Shown here piece after piece: positions 1-6,444 of a stretch of DNA of 7,140 bases. Under the pieces are notes generated by a model. That model made no database searches and was not told the DNA's origin. It saw nothing but the letters and a program-made list of their open reading frames with translations. Source of the stretch: Malacoplasma sp. (lineage in GTDB: Bacteria > Bacillota_I > Bacilli_A > Mycoplasmatales > Mycoplasmoidaceae); contig JAIDMU010000257.1 of the NCBI GenBank assembly GCA_029050415.1, forward strand, positions 1-7,140, written 5' to 3'. Numbering within the stretch: position 1 is the stretch's first letter; each line of letters opens with the position of its first letter. Made by a program: the position numbers and the translations under genes.

Positions 1-26
1 ATATTTATTATTGAAAAGAGTATTTT

Positions 27-698
27 ATGAAAAAAGAAAAAAAGAATTTTAAACAAATCATCAAACAACCTATTATCTGAATTTTGATTGCTGCTACATT
101 TTGGTTAGCAATTGGATTAATGCTTGGAATATTTTATGATTTCTTTTTTTTATTTGGAGGAAGTGCAAAATTTGATCCATTAACTGGTAATTTAACACCA
201 GCTTATGCTGTTTTTGATGAAAGAATTTATGTTGCAAATCCACATTTTTATCACACTCAATTATCTGTGCTACATGTTCATACATTAGTTTTAGGATTTG
301 TAGTAAATTTGATTTTGATACTTTTTGAAAAGGTTTTTTCAATATCTAAAAAGAAGAAACTTTTTCTATCATCTTTTATTCTTTATAACTTTGCTTTATT
401 GTTAGTAATTATTTTTATGATGATTCGGGGATTGGATTGAGTTTTTAATATTGATTATGAGTTAGTACATGTCAAAACAAATGCAGATCCAAATACAACT
501 TCAAAAAATGATGGATTTTATGAATTTGTTGTTTATAATACAACACCATATTATACAGTTCCAGCAGCTTTAACAGCAATTCCACATGTTTTAATGGGCG
601 TTGCATTCATTTGCTATGTAATATGTTTATATTTTGGTGTTAGTGATTATATTAAAAAAAAGAAATTAGATAATTCAAATCAAAATATTAAACAATAG
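27..698 (+). CDS. DUF2871-type four-helix membrane protein
   Basis: Translates under table 4 to 223 residues with two in-frame TGA-Trp codons (78-80, 438-440) and one TGG. Predicted membrane helices lie near residues 17-37, 81-100, 111-134 and 178-205. The segment HTQLSVLHVHTLVLG (H83, H85), then a helix ending LFEKVF, a helix with MMIRG, and a last helix opening with PHVLMG (H187) resemble my recollection of the DUF2871 family, whose function is unknown. Family members are usually about 130-150 residues. This one is longer because of loops after helix 1 (about residues 38-78) and between helices 3 and 4 (about 137-175). The conserved histidines could bind a metal or heme; that is speculation. 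The start at 27 follows AAAAGAG (14-20) by 6 bases, but the frame has no stop back to base 1, so an earlier start outside the window is possible. An upstream gene could also end here in another frame (TAA at 50-52). Confidence 0.8.
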
Positions 699-792
699 TA
701 AAAATTATACAAATTAGTTATTCAGTTTATTTATTAAGTTTTTGTTGTTATTTAAAAACTGGGTAATTTTTTTTATTTATAGCAATGAATTT

Positions 793-817
793 AAAAATTT
801 TAATTAAAAAAATTTTT
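793..817 (+). terminator. AT-only hairpin, possible weak terminator
   Basis: AAAAATTTT (793-801) and AAAATTTTT (809-817) are perfect 9-base complementary arms around a 7-base loop. The position, about 95 bases after the DUF2871-type gene and before the lipoprotein gene, would suit a terminator. The stem has no G-C pair and there is no long clean U-tract, so in DNA this AT-rich it may be chance. No better terminator is visible between 699 and 858. Confidence 0.25.
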
Positions 818-827
818 ATTGGTTTCT

Positions 828-835
828 TGTAAAAT
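828..835 (+). promoter_or_regulatory. Candidate promoter -10 element for the lipoprotein gene
   Basis: TAAAAT at 830-835 matches five of six positions of TATAAT and is preceded by TTG. It lies 35 bases before the ATG at 871. No convincing -35 element is seen. Weak evidence in AT-rich DNA. Confidence 0.35.
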
Positions 836-860
836 TATAGGTACAAATAATTATATTTGT

Positions 861-864
861 GAGG
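861..864 (+). promoter_or_regulatory. Ribosome binding site that sets the lipoprotein start
   Basis: GAGG, within GTGAGGATTTCA, sits 6 bases before the ATG at 871. A GTG at 859 is in the same frame but overlaps this site and would add residues MRIS before the signal peptide, so ATG 871 is preferred. Confidence 0.75.
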
Positions 865-870
865 ATTTCA

Positions 871-1497
871 ATGAAAATTAGAAAAAAATTATTATTAGTA
901 AGTGCACTTTTTGGTGTTCCTACTATTGTTTTAACTCCAATTGTTTTGGTGTCATGTGGGACTAGCAGCAACAGTGATAACTATGATAATAGTGATAATA
1001 TTAGTTATGATAATCAGCAATCTAAAGTATCAGATTTAATAAAAAACCAAAAGGATGAATTAGGGAATTTTAAATATACTGTAAATAATAATACAAATAT
1101 ATTAATCTTTAGTGGTTATTTATATGAAACAATTAAAAGCCTTGATGAAGTTCAAAATGATTTAAAAGTTAATCTTATTGAAACTAATAGTAGTTTTGAT
1201 TCATCAAAAACAAAAATTTATACTGCTAATTCTTATAATAGTAAAGAAGGTTTTGAAACATTTATAAAATATGCAACATATGGAAATGTTGGAAGTAATT
1301 TAAATCTTAATGTAAGTGATGTTATAGCAGATAGTATTAGTTTACCTGAAATCACAACTAAGCTTTCTGTTCACACTGATGCAGAAAATAATGTTACTTA
1401 TATTTCATTAACTTCAAAATTAAGCGAAGGAAAAATTTGAGAAGGAAATAGTGCAAATTATTCTATAGATTTTTCATTAGTATTTACAAAATATTAA
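871..1497 (+). CDS. Predicted surface lipoprotein, function unknown
   Basis: 208 residues under table 4, with one TGA-Trp at 1438-1440; without it the protein would lose its last 19 residues. The N-terminus is a classic lipoprotein signal: basic MKIRKK, a hydrophobic core (about residues 7-27), and a lipobox LVSC with Cys29 as the predicted lipidation and cleavage site. A Ser/Asn/Asp-rich linker follows (about 30-50). The remainder has no membrane segment, so the mature protein should be anchored on the outer face of the cell membrane. I recognise no enzyme or binding motif. It has its own possible promoter (830-835) and its own terminator (1504-1528), so it appears monocistronic. Such lipoproteins are often lineage-specific surface antigens in Mollicutes; that is general knowledge of the class, not evidence here. 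It is not an obvious OppA, being far too short. Confidence 0.85.
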
Positions 1498-1503
1498 AAT
1501 TAT

Positions 1504-1528
1504 AAAAGAACCACTTAGGTTCTTTTTT
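1504..1528. terminator. Rho-independent terminator, probably bidirectional
   Basis: AAAAGAACC (1504-1512) pairs perfectly with GGTTCTTTT (1518-1526) around loop ACTTA, and T residues continue to 1528. It begins 7 bases after the lipoprotein stop on the + strand. On the - strand it begins 16 bases after the stop of the convergent gene, where the complement again gives a T-rich 3' side (TTCTTTTATAATTTT). One hairpin probably ends both transcripts. Confidence 0.85.
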
Positions 1529-1543
1529 GTTTGTTAAATTTTT

Positions 1544-2056
1544 TTAAAAACTAAAATCAAAATTTAAATCTGAATATCTATAATTTGTTGAAATTTTGCT
1601 ATTTATTTGAATGTTGTTAAATTTACAAAAACCTTGTTTTGCAATTCAATAATATGCAACTTTATTTCTTTTTTTAAAATTAAAAACCTTTTTTTCTTCT
1701 GGATTAACATTTTCAAATATTTGAAAAATTTTTCATTCAATATTTGTAAGAATTATTTCAAACTTACTATTAAATAAAAAAGATTCTATTGGAATTTGAT
1801 AATTACAAAGATAAATTTCATCTTTTTTCATATTGATTCATCCAGCAACATAATTTTCAAGATCTTCTTTATTTTTTATATGCATAACTTTAATATCAGT
1901 TTTTACTCCATCAATTCATAAATTTTTAAAATTAATTGCAGGTTTGTTTAAAAGAACTTTTTTTGATATTTTTTGAATTTTTTCTCTTCTAAAAATAATG
2001 GGGTTAAAAAATCTATTACTTATTTGTCTTTTAATTTTTTTAAAATCTATTTTCAT
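1544..2056 (-). CDS. Hypothetical protein of 170 residues
   Basis: Read on the - strand under table 4, this is an open frame from ATG (2056-2054) to TAA (1546-1544). Four in-frame TGA codons are read as Trp (W47, W73, W108, W137), so it appears broken under the standard code. The first 45 residues are very basic (MKIDFKKIKR, then RREKIQKISKK). The rest is mixed alpha/beta-looking, with a hydrophobic stretch in IYLCNYQIPIESFLF and KFEIILTNIEWKIFQIF. There is no signal peptide or clear membrane helix, so it is probably cytosolic. I recognise no family. The ribosome site is weak (GGA three bases before the ATG). An ATG at 2064 in another frame hits TAG after five codons. It ends at the hairpin shared with the lipoprotein gene. 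Length, Trp placement and plain codon use support a real gene; the function is unknown. Confidence 0.7.
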
Positions 2057-2139
2057 AAATCCATAAATATTTTTCTATTAAATTTTAAAATCTAAATTGA
2101 ATAAATACATATTTTATTTAAAATTGCTTATTTTGATAT

Positions 2140-2177
2140 TTAGTACTTTTTTAATTTAATAGTTTAAAAAGTGCTAA
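2140..2177. promoter_or_regulatory. Long inverted repeat, possible repressor operator (CIRCE-like half-sites)
   Basis: TTAGTACTTTTTTAA (2140-2154) and TTTAAAAAGTGCTAA (2163-2177) are inverted arms of 15 bases with 13 matching pairs, separated by TTTAATAG. The outer nine bases resemble the HrcA/CIRCE half-sites TTAGCACTC and GAGTGCTAA: 8 of 9 match on the right and 7 of 9 on the left. The gap between them is 20 bases, not the usual 9. The right arm lies in the spacer just ahead of the -10 element at 2184, where a bound protein would block transcription. The gene on the - strand starts 84 bases to the left, so both directions could be affected. The dyad is seen; the operator role is inferred. 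Confidence 0.5.
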
Positions 2178-2189
2178 TTGTGGTATAAA
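2161..2189 (+). promoter_or_regulatory. Promoter with extended -10 element
   Basis: TGGTATAAA (2181-2189) contains TATAAA preceded by TG and one base, a good extended -10. The -35 region is poor: AGTTTA at 2161-2166 with a 17-base spacer. Transcription would begin near 2195 and run rightward through the small ORF to the terminator at 2465-2498. Confidence 0.55.
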
Positions 2190-2209
2190 AATAAATAAGG
2201 TAGATTTAT

Positions 2210-2359
2210 ATGAATACAAAAGAATTACAAACTATTATTAAAACATCAGTAAACATTCAATGTTTATTTTTTTGTATTCAATCAAAAAGATATCAAACAA
2301 GAAAACGTGTTTCAAACACACCCAATAAGATTATTTCATCAAAGAGGATTTTTAATTAA
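2210..2359 (+). CDS. Doubtful 49-residue ORF
   Basis: An ATG at 2210, 9 bases after AAGG (2197-2200) and just after a good promoter, opens 49 codons ending with TAA at 2357. The peptide starts plausibly (MNTKELQTIIKTSVN) but then becomes a Cys/Phe patch and a basic tail without recognisable features. A hairpin with a T-run lies inside it (2250-2273), which is odd for a coding region. It may be a leader peptide, the start of a decayed gene, or a chance frame in an RNA gene. Confidence 0.25.
   Translation: MNTKELQTIIKTSVNIQCLFFCIQSKRYQTRKRVSNTPNKIISSKRIFN
2250..2273 (+). terminator. Terminator-like hairpin inside a leader, possible attenuator
   Basis: TAAACATT (2250-2257) and AATGTTTA (2259-2266) are perfect inverse complements about one base, allowing a 6-base-pair stem with loop TTCAA, directly followed by seven T residues (2267-2273). 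The stem is AT-rich, so termination would be partial. It sits about 55 bases after the predicted transcription start, a typical attenuator distance. A later AAACA (2314-2318) could pair with TGTTT (2261-2265) as an alternative fold. Confidence 0.4.
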
Positions 2360-2464
2360 TACTTCCTAAGTTCATTTATAAAATATAGTATTTGAACTGA
2401 ACTGGTATATATAGATAAATATAAATAAATATAGATAGAATTATTTTAAGTATTGTTTGTGTAT

Positions 2465-2498
2465 AAAGGGAGTATGAAAACCACATACTCTCTTTTTT
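2465..2498 (+). terminator. Strong rho-independent terminator
   Basis: AAAGGGAGTATG (2465-2476) pairs with CATACTCTCTTT (2484-2495) over 12 base pairs with one G-T wobble, around loop AAAACCA. T residues run from 2493 to 2498. This is the best terminator in the window. No convincing gene precedes it on the + strand, and it isolates the opp operon from upstream transcription. Confidence 0.85.
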
Positions 2499-2592
2499 AA
2501 TGTTATTAATTTTATAAATCTGCCTTTATTAAATTTTTAAATTATAGAATTTTAAAAATTAGATTTGTTAATTAATTTACTGTAAATAAAAA

Positions 2593-2598
2593 TATAAT
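2593..2598 (+). promoter_or_regulatory. Candidate -10 element for the opp operon
   Basis: A perfect TATAAT lies 30 bases before the oppB ATG, after the terminator at 2465-2498. No good -35 is present: TTGTTA at 2565-2570 is 22 bases away, which is too far. The bases from 2499 to 2592 hold nothing else that I can identify. Confidence 0.5.
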
Positions 2599-2628
2599 AA
2601 TAAATTATAAAAAAACAAAGGAAATAAA

Positions 2629-3873
2629 ATGTTTAAGTATGTAGTAAAAAGATTACTTTTTGCAATTCTTGCTTTGTTTATAGTTATGAGTTTAGTTTTT
2701 TTGTTGATGGCTTGTTTAAAAGTTTATCCAATTGCAAAAGCAAAAAACGAATCTACAGAAGTCTATGAAGCAAAGTTAGCTGCAATGGGTTTTCTAGATC
2801 CTATTATTGTTAGGTATTTTAATTACTGAAAAACTTTTTTTGATCCTGTAAATGGTCAACTTTTTGGTGAGGTTTTTCAACAACAAGGCACACCGTTATT
2901 AACTAAATTTTTTCAGTATGCACCAAATACACTATATATAGGAATAATCTCATATATTGTTGCTATTATAATTGGTTTTACTTTTGGAATAATTTCAGCA
3001 GTATATCGGGGTAAGTGGCAGGATACACTCATTAATGTTTTTTCAGTAATTCTTATAAGTGTTCCAAGTTTTATTATTGGTATTTTATTGTTGAAACTTG
3101 CAGGTGCTTTGAATTTACCACAAGTATTTATTAATTTTGATAATGATAATTTTAATATTCAAGAATTAATAACTTCATCAATTATGCCTATTTTAGCTTT
3201 AACTTTTGGATTAGCTTCTACACTAACTTATTATGTGAGAAATGAATTAGTTGAAGTATTAAGTCAAGATTATATAAAGACTGCAATGTCTAAGGGATTA
3301 AAAAGATATCAAATTATTATTAGACATGGAATTAGAAATTCTTTGATTCCAGCATTATCAATTTTGGGTCCTAGTTTCTTGTCAATCATAACTGGATCAA
3401 TTGCTATTGAAACAATTTTTGGTATTCAAGGTATGGGAAATATGCTTTATTGAGCAATTCTTTCTAACCAATTTTATATTGTGATGTTTCAAACTTTCTT
3501 TTTATCACTTTTATATAACTTGATTGTTTTAGCTTTAGATATTTCATTTACATTTATTGACCCAAGAATTAAAATTGCTGAATCTTCACAAACTTCTATT
3601 TATAATCTTGCAAAATCAAGTGTTTATAGATTATCTTGAAGAAATAGATGAAAAAAAGCACTTGTAAAAAATGATTTACATTTATGAGTAAATAATTCTG
3701 ATAGTTTATTTTTTAGTTTAAAAGAACTTAATGTAATTGATTATAAAAAGAAAACAGTTACTATAAATGATCAACTTAGAAATTCTTATAACATTGGTCT
3801 TGAAGTAAAGTATTTAATAATTGGTAAAGATATTTTAAAAATTAAACCAGAAATAGTAACAGGAGGAGTTTAG
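2629..3873 (+). CDS. oppB: Oligopeptide ABC transporter permease OppB
   Basis: One of two channel subunits of the peptide importer. 414 residues under table 4, with five TGA-Trp and one TGG (3016-3018). AAAGGA (2617-2622) precedes the ATG by 6 bases. Membrane helices lie near residues 9-30, 100-126, 133-160, 183-203, 240-264 and 283-306. The EAA loop that docks on the ATPases is clear: DYIKTAMSKGL (214-224) followed by RHGIRNSLIPALSILG. The core ends with the family-typical FIDPRIK (D311). OppB proteins usually stop near there at 300-330 residues; this one continues for about 99 residues (3574-3870) with a Lys/Trp-rich, probably cytosolic tail of unknown role. It is first in the operon, with the oppC ATG one base after its stop. 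A dipeptide or nickel permease of the same family is possible by sequence alone, but the oppBCDF order favours Opp. Confidence 0.93.
3861..3866 (+). promoter_or_regulatory. Consensus ribosome binding site for oppC inside the end of oppB
   Basis: AGGAGG is the strongest Shine-Dalgarno site in the window, 8 bases before the oppC ATG at 3875 and within the last codons of oppB. Translation of the two permeases is probably coupled. Confidence 0.85.
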
Positions 3874-3874
3874 T

Positions 3875-5059
3875 ATGAGTTCAAATAATAAAAATATTAA
3901 AATTTTGAATATGCCAAAACTTGACTTTGAAGTTACTGAAAAAGATTTTGAAAGAGTTGATATTTATAAATTAAATAGAACTGATCAAGTAGTTGGTAAG
4001 CCAAGCAAATATTTAATAGATATTATTAAAAGATTTGCTGCCAACAGATGAGCTTTAGTTTTTTTGGTATTTTTTGTTTTAATTATTCTTTTAGCAATTT
4101 TTGCTCCTATTATTTCAAATTCATTAGGTTATACTGCAACAGGTTATATTGCAGGAATTAAATCTAATGAATGAATTAAAGATTTACCTCCTCGTTTACA
4201 TGGTCAATTACCTACTGTTACTAAACATCTTTTATCTATAGATATGATAAATCGTTATGAAAACGCAGGAGAGGGAGTATTAGTAAGCAAAGAATATGAT
4301 TATTTAACACATATGTGATCAGCAACTTATTCTCCATACAAGATAGAAGAACTTAAAAATGTGTATCCAATTTTAGGAACTGATGGAAGTGGGGTAGATA
4401 TTTGAAATAAACTTTGAACTTCTGTTGGGATGTCTTTATTATTAGCTTTTTGAGTTTCTATTTTATCTGTAATCATTGGTGTTGTTTATGGATCAATTGC
4501 AGGAGCATTTGTAGGTAAAGCACTTGATACTGTAATGATGCGTTTTGTAGAAATAATTAGTGGAGTACCATCAATTGTTTGATTATTGATTTTAGGAGTT
4601 GTTCTTAAAGGCGGAAGTGATGAAACAGCAGTAACATTAGATAGTGTTACAGTAGGATTATCTTTATTATTTATTTTATGATTCTCTCCAGCTATTGCTA
4701 CTAGAACATACATTATGAAAACAAAAGATGTTGAATATGTTCAAGCAACAAAAACTTTAGGTGGAAGTCAAGCTAGAGTTATTTTCTTACACATGATTCC
4801 AGTTATTGCTGGAAGAATATCAGTTATTTTTGTAAACTTAATTCCAACTGTTATTTTCTATGAAGCTACACTTTCTTTCTTAGGATTAAAACCGCCTTCA
4901 AATATTGGTCTTGGAGTTATGTTAACAAATGCTCAAACTATTTCAAATATTCCAGAAATGGTATCACCAATTTTTGTGTTTGCTTTATTTACAATTTCTG
5001 CACAAATTATTGCCAATGCTTTAAATGATGCAATTGACCCACGGGTAATAGGAAGATAA
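3875..5059 (+). CDS. oppC: Oligopeptide ABC transporter permease OppC
   Basis: Partner of OppB in the membrane channel. 394 residues under table 4, with eight TGA-Trp codons and no TGG, so under the standard code it looks shattered. A 58-residue cytosolic N-terminus precedes helix 1 (about 60-82). The family signature LGTDGSGVDIW (from residue 167) opens the permease domain. The EAA loop is DVEYVQATKTLGG (285-297) followed by FLHMIPVIAG, then YEATLSFLGLKPP and the terminal DAIDPRVIGR, all typical of OppC/DppC. The segment between helix 1 and LGTD is about 85 residues against roughly 30 in E. coli OppC, giving an enlarged outer loop that might contact the binding protein (inferred). The Arg of DPRV is encoded by the rare CGG (5042-5044). 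oppD starts 4 bases after the stop. Confidence 0.94.
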
Positions 5060-5063
5060 TATT

Positions 5064-6422
5064 ATGTCTTTGAAATTTAAACATTTTATCCATGATGAAG
5101 ACAAAAAATTAGCAAAAGATCAAATCATAAAAATTAAAGATTTGAAAGTTAATTTTAAAGTTAAAGATGGTTTGTTGCAAGCAGTTAGAGGTGTAGATAT
5201 TTCTGTATACAAAGGGCAAATTATAGGAATAGTTGGTGAATCTGGTAGTGGTAAATCAGTTTGTGTAAAATCTTTGATTGGTTTTAATGATGGTGCATCT
5301 ACAGAAGCAGAAAATTTAAATTTAGCTGGAATTGATATTTTAAAAGTACAAAGAAAAACATGACCAAGTATTAGAGGTACTTATGTTGCTTATATACCAC
5401 AAGACCCTTTAATGTCTTTAAATCCTACTAAAACAATTGGAAAACAAGTATTAGAAGCTGTTTATGTTTCTGAAAAAAGCCGTTTTAACCAAATTAAAAA
5501 TAATAAAAAAAATGAAATTGATCAAGAAAAATGATTATTTCAAAATTTTAAAAATAATCTAAAAAAAGATTTAGAAAGTTCAAAAATTACTTTAGAAAAA
5601 CATGATGAATTATTATTAGATGCTCAAAACAAGCATTTAGAAACAATTAATAATTTAATTAAAAAACATGATGAAATAATTGCAAAAGCAAAAGAAGAAT
5701 ATAAAAATAACACTAAAAGAGTAAATGCTAAAAATAAAGTAATTGAAATTTTAAAATTTATTGGAATTGAAAATGTTGAATCAAGATTAAATTCTTATCC
5801 ACATGAATTTTCAGGTGGAATGAGACAAAGAATTGTGATTGCAATTGCTGTTGCAACAAAACCAGATATTATAATTGCTGATGAACCAACAACTGCACTT
5901 GATGTTACTGTTCAAGCTAAAGTTTTAAGTTTAATTAAGCAATTAAGAGAAGTTTATGGAATTACAGTTATTTTTATTTCACATAACATTGCATTAGTTG
6001 CTAATTTCTGTGATTATATTTATGTAATGTATGCTGGAAAAATTGTAGAACAGGGTTTAACAGAAGAAATTTTTACCAATCCCTTACATCCATATACTTG
6101 AGCCTTACTTGCTTCAATTCCAGACAGCAATGTTGATAATCAGAAATTAGAACCTATTGCTGGAACCCCACCAAATTTAATTACTCCTCCTAAAGGAGAT
6201 GCATTTGCACCTAGAAATAAATACGCAATAGCTTTAGATTTTGAAAAGCAACCACCTTTATTTGAAGTTAGTGAAACACATAAAGCAGCAACTTGATTGC
6301 TTCATCCTAAAGCTCCAAAAATTGAGTTGCCTGATGAAGTAAAAGAAAAAATTAATATATCTAAAAAATCTTTTGAAATTTATGTAAAACAAAAAAAGAA
6401 CAAAAAAGAATTAGAAAAATAA
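5064..6422 (+). CDS. oppD: Oligopeptide ABC transporter ATP-binding protein OppD
   Basis: One of the two ATPases powering the importer. 452 residues under table 4, with four TGA-Trp; AGGAAG (5050-5055) lies 8 bases before the ATG. ABC motifs in order: Walker A GESGSGKS (58-65), Q-loop IPQDPLMSLNPT (Q113), signature SGGMRQR (250-256), Walker B IIIADEPT (D273, E274) and switch His307 in ISHN. All catalytic residues are intact. The C-terminal oligopeptide/dipeptide domain is present (NPLHPYTWALL from 339; GDAFAPRNKYA from 378; TWLLHP from 410). Two oddities: an insertion of about 80 charged, coiled-coil-like residues (about 140-222) between Q-loop and signature, and replacement of every cysteine usual in the C-terminal domain (D379, N385 and T410 stand at such positions). 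A Lys-rich tail ends the protein. It pairs with OppF, 22 bases downstream. Confidence 0.95.
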
Positions 6423-6444
6423 AAATATAAAAAGGAATTAAAAA

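Larger units (their letters stand above)
2195..2498 (+). ncRNA. Possible structured small RNA or leader transcript of about 300 nt
   Basis: The stretch lies between a good promoter (-10 at 2184-2189) and a strong terminator (2465-2498). It contains several short inverted repeats: TAAACATT/AATGTTTA (2250-2266), GTGTTT/AAACAC (2307-2319), AGTTCA/TGAACT (2369-2374 and 2393-2398), and a longer-range AATACTT/AAGTATT pair (2360-2366 and 2449-2455). I do not recognise tmRNA, RNase P RNA, 4.5S RNA, a T-box or a known riboswitch. The 49-codon ORF at 2210 is the only coding candidate. It could equally be a decayed gene with intact ends. Confidence 0.35.

Noticed and set aside
1..52. Tail of an upstream gene in frame 2 ending with TAA at 50-52
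   Set aside because: Seventeen codons are too few to support a call, and the stretch is equally open in the frame of the gene at 27.
94..342. Open frame on the - strand opposite the DUF2871-type gene
   Set aside because: It is antisense to a gene with clear membrane helices and family motifs, and has no ribosome site or recognisable domain.
859..870. GTG start for the lipoprotein
   Set aside because: It overlaps the ribosome binding site of the ATG at 871, and the signal peptide begins naturally at that ATG.
2405..2445. Imperfect ATATAGATAAAT-type repeats
   Set aside because: Irregular low-complexity AT sequence without a fixed unit; not a convincing tandem repeat, origin or CRISPR array.
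2057..2628. tRNA, tmRNA, RNase P RNA, 4.5S RNA or a known riboswitch in the long intergenic region
   Set aside because: No T-loop motif, CCA end, tag-peptide frame or conserved core of these RNAs is visible on either strand.
4486..4713. Open frame on the - strand opposite oppC
   Set aside because: A shadow of the OppC reading frame; the + strand carries conserved permease motifs through the whole stretch.
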